A stretch of 64,000 bases of DNA from Bolinopsis microptera (GCF_026151205.1 NC_087084.1:3709038-3773037); one strand, 5' to 3'; positions 48,378 to 59,422 are shown, counted from the first letter of the stretch. Made by a program: numbers and translations. Notes: a model not told the origin generated them from the letters alone.

Positions 48378-50021
48378 TCATTTTGGATGTGTGGACCCTA
48401 GGGTAGACTTAATGTCAAAATTTAGATTAGAGCATTCGAAATCTTTGTTTGTCCAATCAAGATCAGCATGATTATGTTGGTTGACGAGCAGTGATTGCTT
48501 CATCCTAGACTTCAGGCAGGCCACACTTAGACAGTAGTCACGTATACCAAGCTTAGGCACAATTACGTTCCAAATACGAGTCGTTCTGCTATTGAAGTTG
48601 TCAGGGGGGTCTGCTTGGCTTAGTATAAGGGTGGGTTTCCTACTTGAGCAGGTGAAATTTTCATGGAGGGAAATCGGAGCACGGAATTTCATGATTTTAT
48701 AGAGCTCAAGGAAACAATGGTAAGTGTACAGGTTTTGGACGGCAAGTATTCCCTGTTCCTTGAACAAAGGTTTCGTGTGCTCTTTCAAGAAAAATTTTTT
48801 GTTCAGATTTTGGTTGCCAAACGGTCGAGCACGAGCACAGGTCTTAAATTTATCTAGGTATGCCTCCCTGTCGCCAAACAGTACCCTGAGACAATATTTT
48901 TGTGCTTTGAATACAGAACTTATACGAGTTTTGGCTGCCCCACCCCAAACCGTGATACAATAGGAGAGGTGTGATTCAAATAGAGTGTAGTACAACTGGC
49001 GGTGTAAGAAATCTGGGAGGGAGCAGCGTAGGCGGCAGAGAGTTGATGTTGCATGGCTGAGAGAACGCCTAAGTGATTTTATATGTTCTTCCCAGGTTAG
49101 CTTTTCATCGATGACGACTCCCAGAAACTTAGCAGATGCAACTTGTTTTATTGGAAAGTTATCAATGGTTAGAGTATATTCAGAATTATTGTCAGTCTGG
49201 GAGGACGATGCTGGTTTAAAGTGAATGAAACAGCATTTAGACATGTTGACATGGAGTTTGTTTGCTCGCATGTAGGAATATAAACTAGCTAAAAGAGAAT
49301 TACCACGCATATATGCCTCCTTTTTAGATTTCCCAGTCACAAATATATTGGTGTCATCAGCGAAGGTGACAAATGATCCCAAACTGGAGCTGTTGGTGAT
49401 ATCATTAATATATAGGAGAAATAAGAGAGGTCCAAGAATCGAACCCTGAGGGACTCCAAACTGTATTTTCAAGGCGTCAGATTTCTCACCAACAACTTCA
49501 GTATATTGTGATCTATTTGTTAAGTAACTTTTTATAAGATCATTTGCCACCCCACGTATCCCATAGCCCTGTAATTTAACAAGCAATGTACCATGATCTA
49601 TTGTATCAAAAGCTTTGCTAAGGTCTATGAATATGCCTAAGACATGATGCTTAAGTTTTAGAGATTCAGTTATAAGGTTTACTGAGTGATTAACTGCATG
49701 TGAAGTAGAGTGTGACTGCCTGAAGCCAAATTGTGTTTTAGATATTATACCCTGTGAGCTAGCAAACGAATATATTCTTGAGTAAATGATCTTTTCAAAG
49801 ATTTTACCAAATATAGAGAGAGTAGAGATTGGGCGGTAGTTTTCTATCTCTTCAGGGTTTCCCTTCTTAAATACAGGAGTTATTCTACCAGTCTTTAGAA
49901 CGTCGGGGAACGTGCCATTAGACATTAAGATGTTGATGTATCGACTAAGGATCGGTGTAATTACGTGAGATGATCTTTTGATTACACTAACAGGAATATC
50001 ACTTGCTTTTCCATTTCCATT
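48378..50021 (-). mobile_element. 5'-truncated CR1/L2-like LINE, reverse transcriptase intact to stop
   Basis: The minus-strand frame is open from 50,021 to the TGA at 48,378. It enters in the thumb-proximal phrase NGKASDIPVSVIK and continues with NYRPISTLSIFGK, FGFRQSHSTSHA, IFIDLSKAFDTIDH, FGVPQGSILGPLLF and the catalytic FADDTNIF. The C-terminal part includes LFESHLSYCITVWGG. Endonuclease and ORF1 are missing because the copy is truncated at an A-run (T10 at 50,020-50,029 on the plus strand). It is the same clade as the element at 50.5-56 kb but clearly diverged from it. No premature stop is seen. Confidence 0.85.
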
Positions 50022-50502
50022 TTTTTTTTAACGGTTAAACTTTAAAGCATAATTGATAATGTGATAAAATCGATGGGAATAAGTATGGATGACTACACCA
50101 CATAAATGAAGATACATAAGAACATAATCAATAATCAAATTATAAATCGAAACAATAATCTAAGAAAGGGAAAGGAATTGCGAAACGCTTCATTAGGCAA
50201 TAATACTAAAATACAACTAAGGTTTTCTTCATTCTTGTGAAAATATGACAGTATCGTTACAGCGCTCGATTTTCATACTACGGTGGAAATTTGCACAAAT
50301 ATGCGCGGCGCTCCTAAAATTGTAGTTTCACTTAAAAATTATATTTCGGCCATAAATCAATAAACTATTTTCACAACTACAATTAAATACATTTATTGAG
50401 TTCAGGAATAGCATGTACTAGTACCCCCAAAGGGGAGCCGTGAGTAATTCGTTGTTTGTTTGCTGTGCTGTCTTTATTAGCTGTTTGTTGCTTGGCTGTG
50501 CG
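50022..50502. other. Probable 5' UTR region of the full-length LINE
   Basis: Between the truncated minus-strand LINE and the ORF1 start. The ORF1 frame is closed upstream by TAG at 50,419, so the first usable ATG is 50,503. The 5' border of the element could not be located because no target-site duplication was recognised. Confidence 0.45.
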
Positions 50503-52572
50503 ATGTCAGGTACAGGTATAAAAACACCATCTACCGGAAATAGACGTGGCTCTGTGACAGGAACAGGGCAAAACACTAAAAAAGAGCATCATAATGTTGA
50601 TAGATGCCCATGTAGCCAGTCGAATACTGGAAGCTTCAAGCTAGTATGCACAGGATGCAAACAAAACTGGCATGCAGATTGTCTGGGACTAAAGGGTATC
50701 ACGAAGCCGTCAATATTGAAGCTGGAACAGTGGTTATGTCCATTTTGCTACGTAGCACCCGTACCAACCAACTCACACGACAACTTCTGCTACAAATGTC
50801 GGAACACCCTGAGTTTACAACAGTCCAATAGTGATTATGAGGTACACTCTGCCTGTCAGAACCTCAAAGACATAGAAACCTTGACAAAATCACTATCAAC
50901 AATTGATGTTGATAAAATGAAAGAATCAATCCAGGTGATCCAAAACCTCGACCTTCACTTGCAACACCTGCTAACCAATGAACATGGTTTAAAAGACCAT
51001 CAAAACCGGGTCAAAAGCATAGAAGACCACTGTAAAGGAGAACTAAGTGAAGATGTGAATGGTGTCAAAACGGCTATTAAGGACCTTCAGAAACAGATCA
51101 CAGATCTTTCCACCAAAGGTCTTGTCTCATCTACTGCTCCCAAGCTTGACACTGAGAAACTGATACATGATATCATTGACCAGCTTGATGAACATACTCG
51201 GCAGGAACCGCACATTTCTCATGAACTGAAGGAAATCAAGCAGTCTCTAGACCAACTGTCTACCCAACAGACTACAATTCCTCACGATAAGCCATCATCT
51301 GGCTCTGCATTAAATGATAAGCACCTCCTATCAAAGACCATCTTTAAAAATGAAGAAAAACCTGTGGCAGACACAGTTGAAGAATTCATAGACACTGATG
51401 CTGAATCAGATCTTCTCCAGTACTGCGAATCTCTTCATTTCAGCCAGGAGAATGGGCACTCAGTGTGTTCTTTTGGAGAGAAATACAAATACAGTGGATC
51501 CAGGGATGAGAACAAGAAAAATGCAGAAATACCGGAGAAACTGGCTGCGCTCGTCCTGAAAATTAATGAGAAGTTCTGTACAGAAGAAAATCCTGTGATG
51601 AATAGCGTGTTGATCAACCGCTACGAAGAAGGCGAGGGTTACCTGCCAGAACATTCTGACAACGAACCAGTGATACATCCAGAATCTAGCATATTGACTC
51701 TATCCATTGGAGGTGAATGCGAAGTCCTCTTCACTGAAATGAACAAATCAGTTCACACACACAAGTGTACCCCCAGGTCAGTTTACAGGATGACCAGAAG
51801 GAGTCAGGCTCACTACAAGCACTCTATCCAGAAGGGGTCAGTCACTGGTGCAGTACGATATAGTTTTACTTTCAGATCAATAGACGGAAAGAATCGTGCT
51901 AGTACTTGTATCTTCTCTGATTCAAACGGATCAGGTATGAAATTTGGAGACGATCACAAGAGGAGCTTTGGTAAATGGCTGCCTGGTCGGAATGTTTGGA
52001 CTCCGACAATAGATGACATTAACCCATATCTTGCATGTGGATACAAGAACGTTGTTATTATGTGTGGTATTAATGATGTTAGAAGACCATCTGTTAAATC
52101 TCAACGTGAAATTTTTGCTATATTTAGTCTTCTAGAATTCAAGATTGAGCAAATCCAAGAGGCCAATCCAACTGCTCAAGTATTTCTTTGTCCACTTTTA
52201 CCAACTCGAAATACTGACTTAAATAGGAAAGTTCTATACTTTATAGAGCTTATTCGTCGTGAGCTACTTCCCAAAAACTTTGGTGTCCAGTTCGTTGATG
52301 GCTTTGACGACTTTCTGGATAACAACACTGGCTTACTTAGCCTAACCTTGTCCAGGGAGTTTGACAAATATGGCCGGACGGATTACCTGCACCTTAATTG
52401 GAAGGGAGTGGCCAAACTTGCTACTTTAATCCGTAATACTGTCCTTGTTAGGATGCATGGAGGGACTGATAGGAGGAAGAGGGGGAGGAGGGACGGTAAG
52501 GTTGGTTCAACACTTTATTCTCATGCCGCCGGAGGACAGCCTCATGTTGAAGGCTATCAGCCTCCATCATGA
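50503..52572 (+). CDS. LINE ORF1: PHD finger, coiled coil, AlkB-like dioxygenase, SGNH esterase
   Basis: 689 residues from the ATG at 50,503. (1) PHD finger, residues 35-82, C4HC3: C35, C37, C49, C52, H57, C60, C79, C82. (2) Heptad-like helical region, about 100-260. (3) AlkB-like 2-oxoglutarate/Fe(II) dioxygenase, about 320-460: NRYEEGEGYLPEHSD gives H384 and D386, then H440, R452 and R458 in RYSFTFR, matching in order and spacing the iron- and 2OG-binding residues of E. coli AlkB (H131, D133, H187, R204, R210). (4) SGNH hydrolase, about 468-650: S474 in FSDSNGSG, N524 in GIND, D627 and H630 in DYLH. PHD and esterase domains are known in ORF1 of CR1-like LINEs; an AlkB domain between them is not something I know of. 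ORF1 proteins package element RNA; the dioxygenase could remove methyl lesions from it (inference). The C-terminus is basic (RRKRGRRDGK). No stop or frameshift. Confidence 0.85.
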   Translation: MSGTGIKTPSTGNRRGSVTGTGQNTKKEHHNVDRCPCSQSNTGSFKLVCTGCKQNWHADCLGLKGITKPSILKLEQWLCPFCYVAPVPTNSHDNFCYKCRNTLSLQQSNSDYEVHSACQNLKDIETLTKSLSTIDVDKMKESIQVIQNLDLHLQHLLTNEHGLKDHQNRVKSIEDHCKGELSEDVNGVKTAIKDLQKQITDLSTKGLVSSTAPKLDTEKLIHDIIDQLDEHTRQEPHISHELKEIKQSLDQLSTQQTTIPHDKPSSGSALNDKHLLSKTIFKNEEKPVADTVEEFIDTDAESDLLQYCESLHFSQENGHSVCSFGEKYKYSGSRDENKKNAEIPEKLAALVLKINEKFCTEENPVMNSVLINRYEEGEGYLPEHSDNEPVIHPESSILTLSIGGECEVLFTEMNKSVHTHKCTPRSVYRMTRRSQAHYKHSIQKGSVTGAVRYSFTFRSIDGKNRASTCIFSDSNGSGMKFGDDHKRSFGKWLPGRNVWTPTIDDINPYLACGYKNVVIMCGINDVRRPSVKSQREIFAIFSLLEFKIEQIQEANPTAQVFLCPLLPTRNTDLNRKVLYFIELIRRELLPKNFGVQFVDGFDDFLDNNTGLLSLTLSREFDKYGRTDYLHLNWKGVAKLATLIRNTVLVRMHGGTDRRKRGRRDGKVGSTLYSHAAGGQPHVEGYQPPS

Positions 52573-52586
52573 ATGTTCTTAAAAAG
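52569..52586 (+). promoter_or_regulatory. ORF1 stop / ORF2 start overlap with A-run
   Basis: ATGA at 52,569-52,572 contains both an ATG and the ORF1 stop TGA, an arrangement used for termination-reinitiation. The frame opened by that ATG reaches CTTAAAAAG and ends after 12 codons. A shift of -1 at the five A's (52,581-52,585) leads straight into the long ORF2 frame, which has no ATG of its own near its start. So either one A has been lost in this copy, or a -1 slip is used, or ORF2 starts on a non-ATG codon. Confidence 0.55.
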
Positions 52587-55500
52587 AGGTCTGTGCCCAC
52601 TGTTTAAAAAGTATCTATTTAGGTCAATCTATATTTGAATGCTACAACTGTAACTGTCCTATTCACTCTAAATGCTATAACACCAGTGACAAACAAAATC
52701 AAAAAGTTGACTTGTACTGCAATAATTGTCTCCACCTAGCAGTAATCCGTTATAACCCATTCAAGCTTCTGAATGATGACAATGATGATAACACTGATGC
52801 AGATGATGTTACACGTAAAATCTCTGAGGTACTTGAAAGCTGTGACTCATATTCTGTAAAAGGCATAAACCACACCTTTGCTCACGAATTACAAGTGCAA
52901 AACTCACTAATATTTCAAAATCTTGATGGCAACAAATCAAACTTTGACTCGCTGGCAATTGAAATAGCTAGATTTACTAACAAATTCTCTGTAATTGGTC
53001 TTGCTGAAACAAATGTAGGCCCTGAATTGAAAAACTTGTACGAACTCACAGGCTATGAGAGCTTCTATCAAGATACCTTCGACTCGAAAGTAAAAGGCTC
53101 AGGAGTAGCTCTATATGTCCTTAACTCCTTTAATGCTGTTAAAAATAACAACCTGTCACAAGTAACAGAAAATCTAGAAACCCTCTTTGTAACCATAGGA
53201 AGTATAGGAAATTCTACTTCTATAGGAGTAATATACCGCCCTCCAAGTGGCAATGCTGAGCAAGCTCTCCAAGAATTGTCGTCAATCCTTGATAAAGCAC
53301 CAAAACATACACACATTGCAGGTGATTTTAACATTAATCTCCATGGTAAACACAGTAACATTATTGCACAGTATGAAGACGTCCTATTCAGTAGAGGCTT
53401 CTTCCCATTGATATCATTAGCAACTCATGAAAAGCCTGGATGTAATGCCTCGTGCATCGACAACATTATTACAAATGACCTAGACTCTGTTACTGCCTCT
53501 GGAGTCATAACTGATCACATATCTCACCACCTCCCTATATTTAATATATCTGACTGGAAAATTAGCAAGACCAAAAATATTCATAAGCACACTCAATATT
53601 ATGACTATTGTAAGTCAAACACTGATAAATTTGCTGAAGTCTTGGGTAATAAACTAGATAATGAACCAATTATAGATTTTACCAACTTTCATGATATCTT
53701 TAAAAACAGCATTGACGAAACCTGCAAACTAGCTGTACCCAAAACCACTAAACGCACTATCCAGAACAACCCCTGGATTACTGGCGGGATTATAGCCTCA
53801 GTAAACCACTGCCATGGACTGTATGATGCCTGGGCGAAAGTCAGGAAAGTTAAGTGTAAACAAGGCGAAACTGACACAAAAGGGGGCACATGCCTGTGTT
53901 CTATCTGCTGTAATAAAAGAAACCGTTATGATGACTACAAAGAATATAGAAAGGCTCTAAAAAAGGTTCGTAAAAAGGCTGTATCTGAATATTATTCTGA
54001 CAAGTTTCTTGAAACTCAGGGAAACTCCAAGAAAACCTGGGAACTTATAAATAAAATTCGTGGCAAACAGAAACGTGATATCAGACCTATATTTACCATA
54101 GACAATGAAAAGATAACTAATCGCAGAGTTATAGCGAATGAATTCAATAAGTATTTTGTATCCCTAGCATCTAACCTTAATGCAGCCTACACAGAACTAG
54201 GAGAGATACAAATAAATCAGCTTCCAAGTTTCTGTGACCTCTTACCTAAATCGAATACAGCTAATATATATCTACATGACTGCTCGCCTGAAGAGGTGGC
54301 TAAGATCATATCGGAACTTCAGAATGGCAAGGCTAGTGATATACCAGTACATATAGTAAAGGCAGTATCAGGCATAATTAGCCCACTACTATCGGTTTTG
54401 TATAACGAATGTATGCAACAGGGAGTTTTTCCAGACGACCTAAAAGTAGGTAAAATAAGTCCAATATATAAGAAAGAAAATGCTGAGCTTCTTGAAAATT
54501 ACAGGCCTATCTCAACCTTAGCGATATTTGGTAAAATACTGGAGAAAATCATATTCTCCAGGCTTTACAGTTTCTTTCAGTCACAAGGATTATTATATGA
54601 AAGTCAATATGGCTTCAGAAAAAATCATTCGACAAGCCATGCACTTAACTTCTCTGTCGACTACATTGAAAAATCACTAAGAGATAAAAATCATGTACTA
54701 GGCATCTTCATTGATTTAAGTAAAGCTTTTGATACAATCTGTCATGATAAACTGCTTAAAAAACTGAATGATTATGGAATTCGAGGGACTGCAAATAAAT
54801 TAATAGCCAGTTATCTCTCTAATAGACAGCAATATGTTTCAGTACTTGGAGAAGAATCCGAAAAACTGTCTGTTATATTTGGTGTGCCTCAGGGGTCAGT
54901 ATTAGGTCCCTTGCTTTTCATTATCTACATCAATGAAATATATAGAGTATCAGACCTAGGCAAGTTTATACTTTTTGCCGATGACACCAACATATTTGTT
55001 GTAGATAAATGTATAAAATCACTTTACTGCAAAGCTAACAAAATTCTTAAACTTGTTCATCAGTATATGAAGAGTAACTTGCTGCATATCAACACAAAGA
55101 AATGTTGTTATATCCACTTTAAACCGAACTGTAGAAATGAACCAGATTCAAACACCAATGAATTAGAACTGACACTGAATAATATAATAATTAAAAAGGT
55201 AGAGGAAACTAAGTTTCTTGGAGTCATTATTGACCAAAAACTGAACTGGGATGCTCACTTAAGAGCGTTAAATCGTAAATTGAAATGTGAGATTGGTAGA
55301 CTATGTGGAATTAGACGCTGTGTACCTAAAAAACTATATAAGGACCTGTACCACACCCTTTTTGAATCACACCTATGTTATGGAATATCTGTTTGGGGAG
55401 GTGTATCAAATAATAAACTAGAAGCCATATTTAAAACACAAAAGAAATGCATAAGAATTCTCTTTGGTGATAATGATGCGTACTTCAATAAGTTCAAAAC

Positions 55501-55951
55501 ATGTGCCAGAGTAAGGCCTATCACTAGGGATAAGACCGGTAAAGTTATCAAGCAGATGTTAGGCAAAGATTTCTTTGAACTAGAACACAGTAAACCAATC
55601 TGTAACGAGTATAACTTCCTGACTGTCCACAATCTTCATAAGTTGCACTGTTTACTGGAAATGTTTAAAATTAATAAGTTCCAATCACCAGTCTCAATGT
55701 TCTCTTTATTCAACAGGTCACCAAGACGAGACAACTACTTCATCCCACCCACTCCATCCTCACTATTCATCTACCAATCAACCAGTATTTGGAATCACTG
55801 CCGTAAGTCAACGAGTGAAATAGACTTCTCCACTCCTATCAGTATATTCAAGAATAATATTAAGAAAGCTTTGTTAGAACTACAATCTAAATATGACAGA
55901 CAACTATGGTGCAGTTACAACTTTGATGCAAATGAATTATCATTGAAATAG
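52583..55951 (+). CDS. LINE ORF2: PHD-like finger, APE endonuclease, reverse transcriptase
   Basis: The open frame begins after TAA at 52,580. It first encodes a second C4HC3 finger, with Cys codons at 52,592, 52,601, 52,640, 52,649, His at 52,664, then Cys at 52,673, 52,718 and 52,727, spaced as in PHD fingers. Counting from the codon at 52,712 as residue 1, an APE-type endonuclease follows, with E99 in AETNVG, GDFNIN at 204-209, SCIDNI and the catalytic pair D268-H269 (DHISHH). The reverse transcriptase has NYRPISTLAIFGK, D668 in FIDLSKAFD, FGVPQGSVLGPLLF and FADD at 755-758. The C-terminal region ends with LFESHLCYGISVWGG and a basic tail. The protein nicks target DNA and copies the element RNA. 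No stop or shift inside 3.3 kb; the start is uncertain (see the overlap site). The part from 52,712 alone is 1,079 residues. Confidence 0.9.
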   Translation, partial: KEVCAHCLKSIYLGQSIFECYNCNCPIHSKCYNTSDKQNQKVDLYCNNCLHLAVIRYNPFKLLNDDNDDNTDADDVTRKISEVLESCDSYSVKGINHTFAHELQVQNSLIFQNLDGNKSNFDSLAIEIARFTNKFSVIGLAETNVGPELKNLYELTGYESFYQDTFDSKVKGSGVALYVLNSFNAVKNNNLSQVTENLETLFVTIGSIGNSTSIGVIYRPPSGNAEQALQELSSILDKAPKHTHIAGDFNINLHGKHSNIIAQYEDVLFSRGFFPLISLATHEKPGCNASCIDNIITNDLDSVTASGVITDHISHHLPIFNISDWKISKTKNIHKHTQYYDYCKSNTDKFAEVLGNKLDNEPIIDFTNFHDIFKNSIDETCKLAVPKTTKRTIQNNPWITGGIIASVNHCHGLYDAWAKVRKVKCKQGETDTKGGTCLCSICCNKRNRYDDYKEYRKALKKVRKKAVSEYYSDKFLETQGNSKKTWELINKIRGKQKRDIRPIFTIDNEKITNRRVIANEFNKYFVSLASNLNAAYTELGEIQINQLPSFCDLLPKSNTANIYLHDCSPEEVAKIISELQNGKASDIPVHIVKAVSGIISPLLSVLYNECMQQGVFPDDLKVGKISPIYKKENAELLENYRPISTLAIFGKILEKIIFSRLYSFFQSQGLLYESQYGFRKNHSTSHALNFSVDYIEKSLRDKNHVLGIFIDLSKAFDTICHDKLLKKLNDYGIRGTANKLIASYLSNRQQYVSVLGEESEKLSVIFGVPQGSVLGPLLFIIYINEIYRVSDLGKFILFADDTNIFVVDKCIKSLYCKANKILKLVHQYMKSNLLHINTKKCCYIHFKPNCRNEPDSNTNELELTLNNIIIKKVEETKFLGVIIDQKLNWDAHLRALNRKLKCEIGRLCGIRRCVPKKLYKDLYHTLFESHLCYGISVWGGVSNNKLEAIFKTQKKCIRILFGDNDAYFNKFKTCARVRPITRDKTGKVIKQMLGKDFFELEHSKPICNEYNFLTVHNLHKLHCLLEMFKINKFQSPVSMFSLFNRSPRRDNYFIPPTPSSLFIYQSTSIWNHCRKSTSEIDFSTPISIFKNNIKKALLELQSKYDRQLWCSYNFDANELSLK

Positions 55952-57734
55952 GTTAATTAAGTAAACTTAATCATATGAGTAAACCACGGTGTTATTGCAA
56001 AGAACCATGACAAGGGTATCAGACCTATATTAATCTAAGAGACGAAACAAAACGAATCATCATACAACAAATTTTAAAATCCTGCGGCACAGGATCCTGT
56101 TGTTTTCCTACTCTGCCTCTCCCAAACCCCTCTCTCCTTCTCCTTTCTTCAGGTTTATTCTTCAATTTTTAAAATTAGATAGCAGATATATTTTCTTTCG
56201 AACGCGAATGTAGTAATGGCATTATACATTATTTGGTATCCTATGTATGTTGTGTTTAGTGTTTGCAAACTAGGTATGTGCTATATATTTTGGAGAATTT
56301 TGAGGCTCACGACGTCTCGTCCCATGGGTTGAGTTGTAAGCTGAGTATATGTTCAAATCGCCTTACTTCGTATGGTGAAACATCGACAGGTATGCCTTAA
56401 CCTTTGGGACGAGTGTTTGCCCACCGGGGATCCAAAAATTTGATCACCATGAACATTACTTTGACACGTGAACTTATCAAACGACTGTAATGATTCCATT
56501 AAATTTTCTTAGTACATTTAGCTAGTTTATAGTAGATACACACGATCACAGAATAGAAGAGCACAATTGGGCTCTTTGTTCTGCGACCGTGTTTCCTCGG
56601 TGGGCCGACAGGTTTTTGTTGTGTAGTAGTGCTGGGGAAAAACACGCTTTAAATATCAATGAATGTAAATATTGTTAATTGACATTAGTGCCACAGTTTC
56701 TGTGGTAAAAACAAATTTATGGTTAAACATTATATATCGTAGAAGGGCATGATTTACGCACATCACCAAGCATCTGGATGGATAATTAACACACAAGGAT
56801 AAACTGACCTTTAAACATGACCACCAGCAATATCATATAACCATAGCTCCGAAATAAATAAATTGCTCTACATAGAAACATCTGGCCTGATCTTATCACA
56901 TTGTGGTCCCCAGGGGTTCGGTAAAGCCCTTACAGGCAACTGGGTCCTTTTACCAGCCACAATTAAACTAGTCATGCCAGTACTGTCATAAACTGTAACC
57001 AACTATTTAAAAATAAGATATCTTTTGCTAGAATTTTAAATTGTAAGCCATAGAGCAATCTTCTCAATTTTAAAATTTAAAAATAACATTTTACCCTAAC
57101 TATGATGTGGTGGCATTTCATACTTAACTAAAATTCAACTTTGAAAGTCAATAGATTATTAGTCACAACAAAATTATAGTTATAGTTTAAGACATCCATT
57201 TTGCATTGTGTTTCCAATATTAGAATTTATGATATGTATTGATTGAATAATTGGTAATAAATTTAACTTTTGTTTTATTAAACTTTTGTTTTATTAATTG
57301 TGTTTCATATATTTAATTTTGTTATTTTAATTTTATTTATTATATCCATCAGATCATGAGGTGCATGGAAAAAATTTAAGACATGTCATCTTACTGGGCC
57401 GCGCTTAGCCTGTCATTCCGCGTTTTGGTTCAGCCGAAATAAATTTTACTTTGATGTTTACATAATGTTTCTCACTCCAGTCTGGTAGTGTTGAGTCTCG
57501 TGAATATTTTTCTAGCTCTCTTTTTCCATGTTTTTGCCTCACAGGAGACATTGTGGTCTTTTCTATTGAATATAACTGTAATACATTGATGAAAAGTTTA
57601 TTTGAATTTTGAAATTTAAAAAAAAAATAGTATGAACTTATCTTGACATCATCATATTGGTACGGTTGAAAGGATGAAAATAATACGGTCAAGAATTTTA
57701 CTAAGAACTACAAACCTAATGGAACCGGTAAGCA
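55952..57734. other. LINE 3' region and intergenic sequence
   Basis: No coding region. The LINE 3' UTR probably occupies the first several hundred bases. AACTTTTGTTTTATT occurs twice in tandem near 57,265-57,298. The rest is AT-rich with no recognised feature. Confidence 0.45.
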
Positions 57735-57737
57735 TGC

Positions 57738-57739
<2 letters not shown>

Positions 57740-57804
<65 letters not shown>
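57740..57804 (+). repeat. (AG)n microsatellite
   Basis: About 32 perfect AG units. The reverse-strand Ser/Leu-rich ORF across it is an artefact. Confidence 0.95.
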
Positions 57805-57807
<3 letters not shown>

Positions 57808-59422
57808 CACAACCCCGGGCCGATGACTGGAAAAAGGCCCCGAGTAGATGTTGCGCTCGCCTTTTGTATTGAGTCTTTACTGCGGTAGTTCCGTGGAGAT
57901 GGCAGTGTTCTTCGCACTTGCATCATTGCAAATAAAAAATAGCAGTTTTACATTAAAATACTTGTTTACAATACCGGTTATCAAATTACATTATACATAA
58001 TCGTAAAGAACTTATTCATATTAATCAAATCCAAAATCTTAACACAAACGCAACAAATTTTACCGGAGACTTCATGCTTCTGATAAATCTAATTTAGTGC
58101 GCGAGAATTCTGGGTCAGCTGAGTTTATTTGCAAATAATTTACTGTTATTAATAAAAATTATATTCGCACGCCAGTCGGTCTCATGCACAGATGTTATAA
58201 ATTTAACTTTGATCTTGCAGCTATAAGAATATAATTCTTACTTCCAATTAACTTCTAAATGCTACACGTGAGCTTATAACATTAACCACTAGGTCCCACG
58301 AGATCCGGGGTCTCACGGCGATCTGCAGATCACGTCACCCAATCAGTGACGAATAATATACAGAGTTGGATTGATAAGTAGGTGAGTTGATCAGCTGTCA
58401 GTACACAACCATAATGTTGCGAGATAATAAATAACATGACTATCTAACATCCCCGAATAAGAAGGAAAGAAAAGGAAGTTACAATGAGAGTAAATACCTG
58501 ATGCAGCCATCAGTAGTTTAATGGGAGTTTTTCGAGCTGTATTTACCCCAAAAATTGGGGCACATTTAGCTTTAGCACATTTGACTAATCTGCCAGATAT
58601 TTAGCCGGAGATTACAAGTTCGAATCCCAGTCAGAGTCGTTCTCCAAATTGATTATATTATTATTGTACACATTTTAACCTAGTTTAACCCATTATTCAA
58701 TTTGTATCTAACTTAACCCTACATTATGCAATACAGATGTATCAACTAAACACATTCTTCACACAGCAGAAGTCGTTAAATGTATATAGTGTACACGTTC
58801 ACGTAACATCAATATTGCATTGAGATGAGTACGACCATAGTTTGCGATCGACGATGGGCACATTGAAACAATGTTAACATCTGGCACGCATCGACCTTTG
58901 TACAGTGTGCTGATGAGGTGAAATAATGTCTAATGTGTATTGATCTAAATTTAGTGTACTGTTTCAGGACAACACCTGGAACTTTGCTTACACTATCTCA
59001 CTACTATTTAGCTTTCAGTTGTATGTTGCGTAACATTTATCTCTGCTTCGCGCCTAATTGTTATCATCTTTAACTTTAAGCTTAAGTTTTTAATTCTTTT
59101 ACTGTTGTTGGTCACGTAACACTAACTGTTTGATATAAAATCTAATTTATAAAGAGTACTTTCAGGATGCGTATGGTTACTCTTCAGCAGCTCAAGAATA
59201 ATACGTCATTGTATAACCGTAAACCTTGTACAGCTAGCATAGATACACTTATAGTAACAGCTGTGCAATAAATTTGACACAAAGAACTGGTCTAGATATT
59301 TTCTACTTTCTAAAATTATATCAGATCTCCATAAGGTAGTATGACGCAACGAATAAAGATGCAACTGCCAGTGTGCCATGTTAATTACTGTTCCCAATTC
59401 GTAGGATAATTTATAATATTTA
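57805..59422. other. Intergenic with a tRNA-like relic
   Basis: No protein-coding gene recognised. A short inverted repeat GAGATCCGGGGTCTC lies near 58,299. Around 58,560-58,640 a B-box-like GTTCGAATCCC (58,618-58,628) with a weak A-box-like stretch upstream suggests a degraded tRNA-derived SINE; arms do not pair as in a tRNA. Confidence 0.4.

Larger units (their letters stand above)
50503..55951 (+). mobile_element. Near-complete CR1/L2-like LINE with two ORFs
   Basis: ORF1 (50,503-52,572) and ORF2 (about 52,583-55,951) lie in order on the plus strand with the ORF1 stop overlapping an ATG. Both domains needed for retrotransposition, endonuclease and reverse transcriptase, are present with catalytic residues. 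The only visible lesion is at the ORF1/ORF2 border. The outer borders were not determined: no poly-A tail follows, as expected for this clade, and a duplicated AACTTTTGTTTTATT near 57,265-57,298 is a candidate 3' terminal repeat but is far from ORF2. Confidence 0.8.

Noticed and set aside
50440-50502. Hydrophobic N-terminal extension of LINE ORF1 resembling a signal peptide
   Set aside because: It would need a GTG start; the frame is closed upstream at 50,419 and the first ATG is 50,503, directly before the PHD-containing part.
57708-57926. Ser/Leu-repeat ORF on the minus strand
   Set aside because: Translation of the (AG)n microsatellite.
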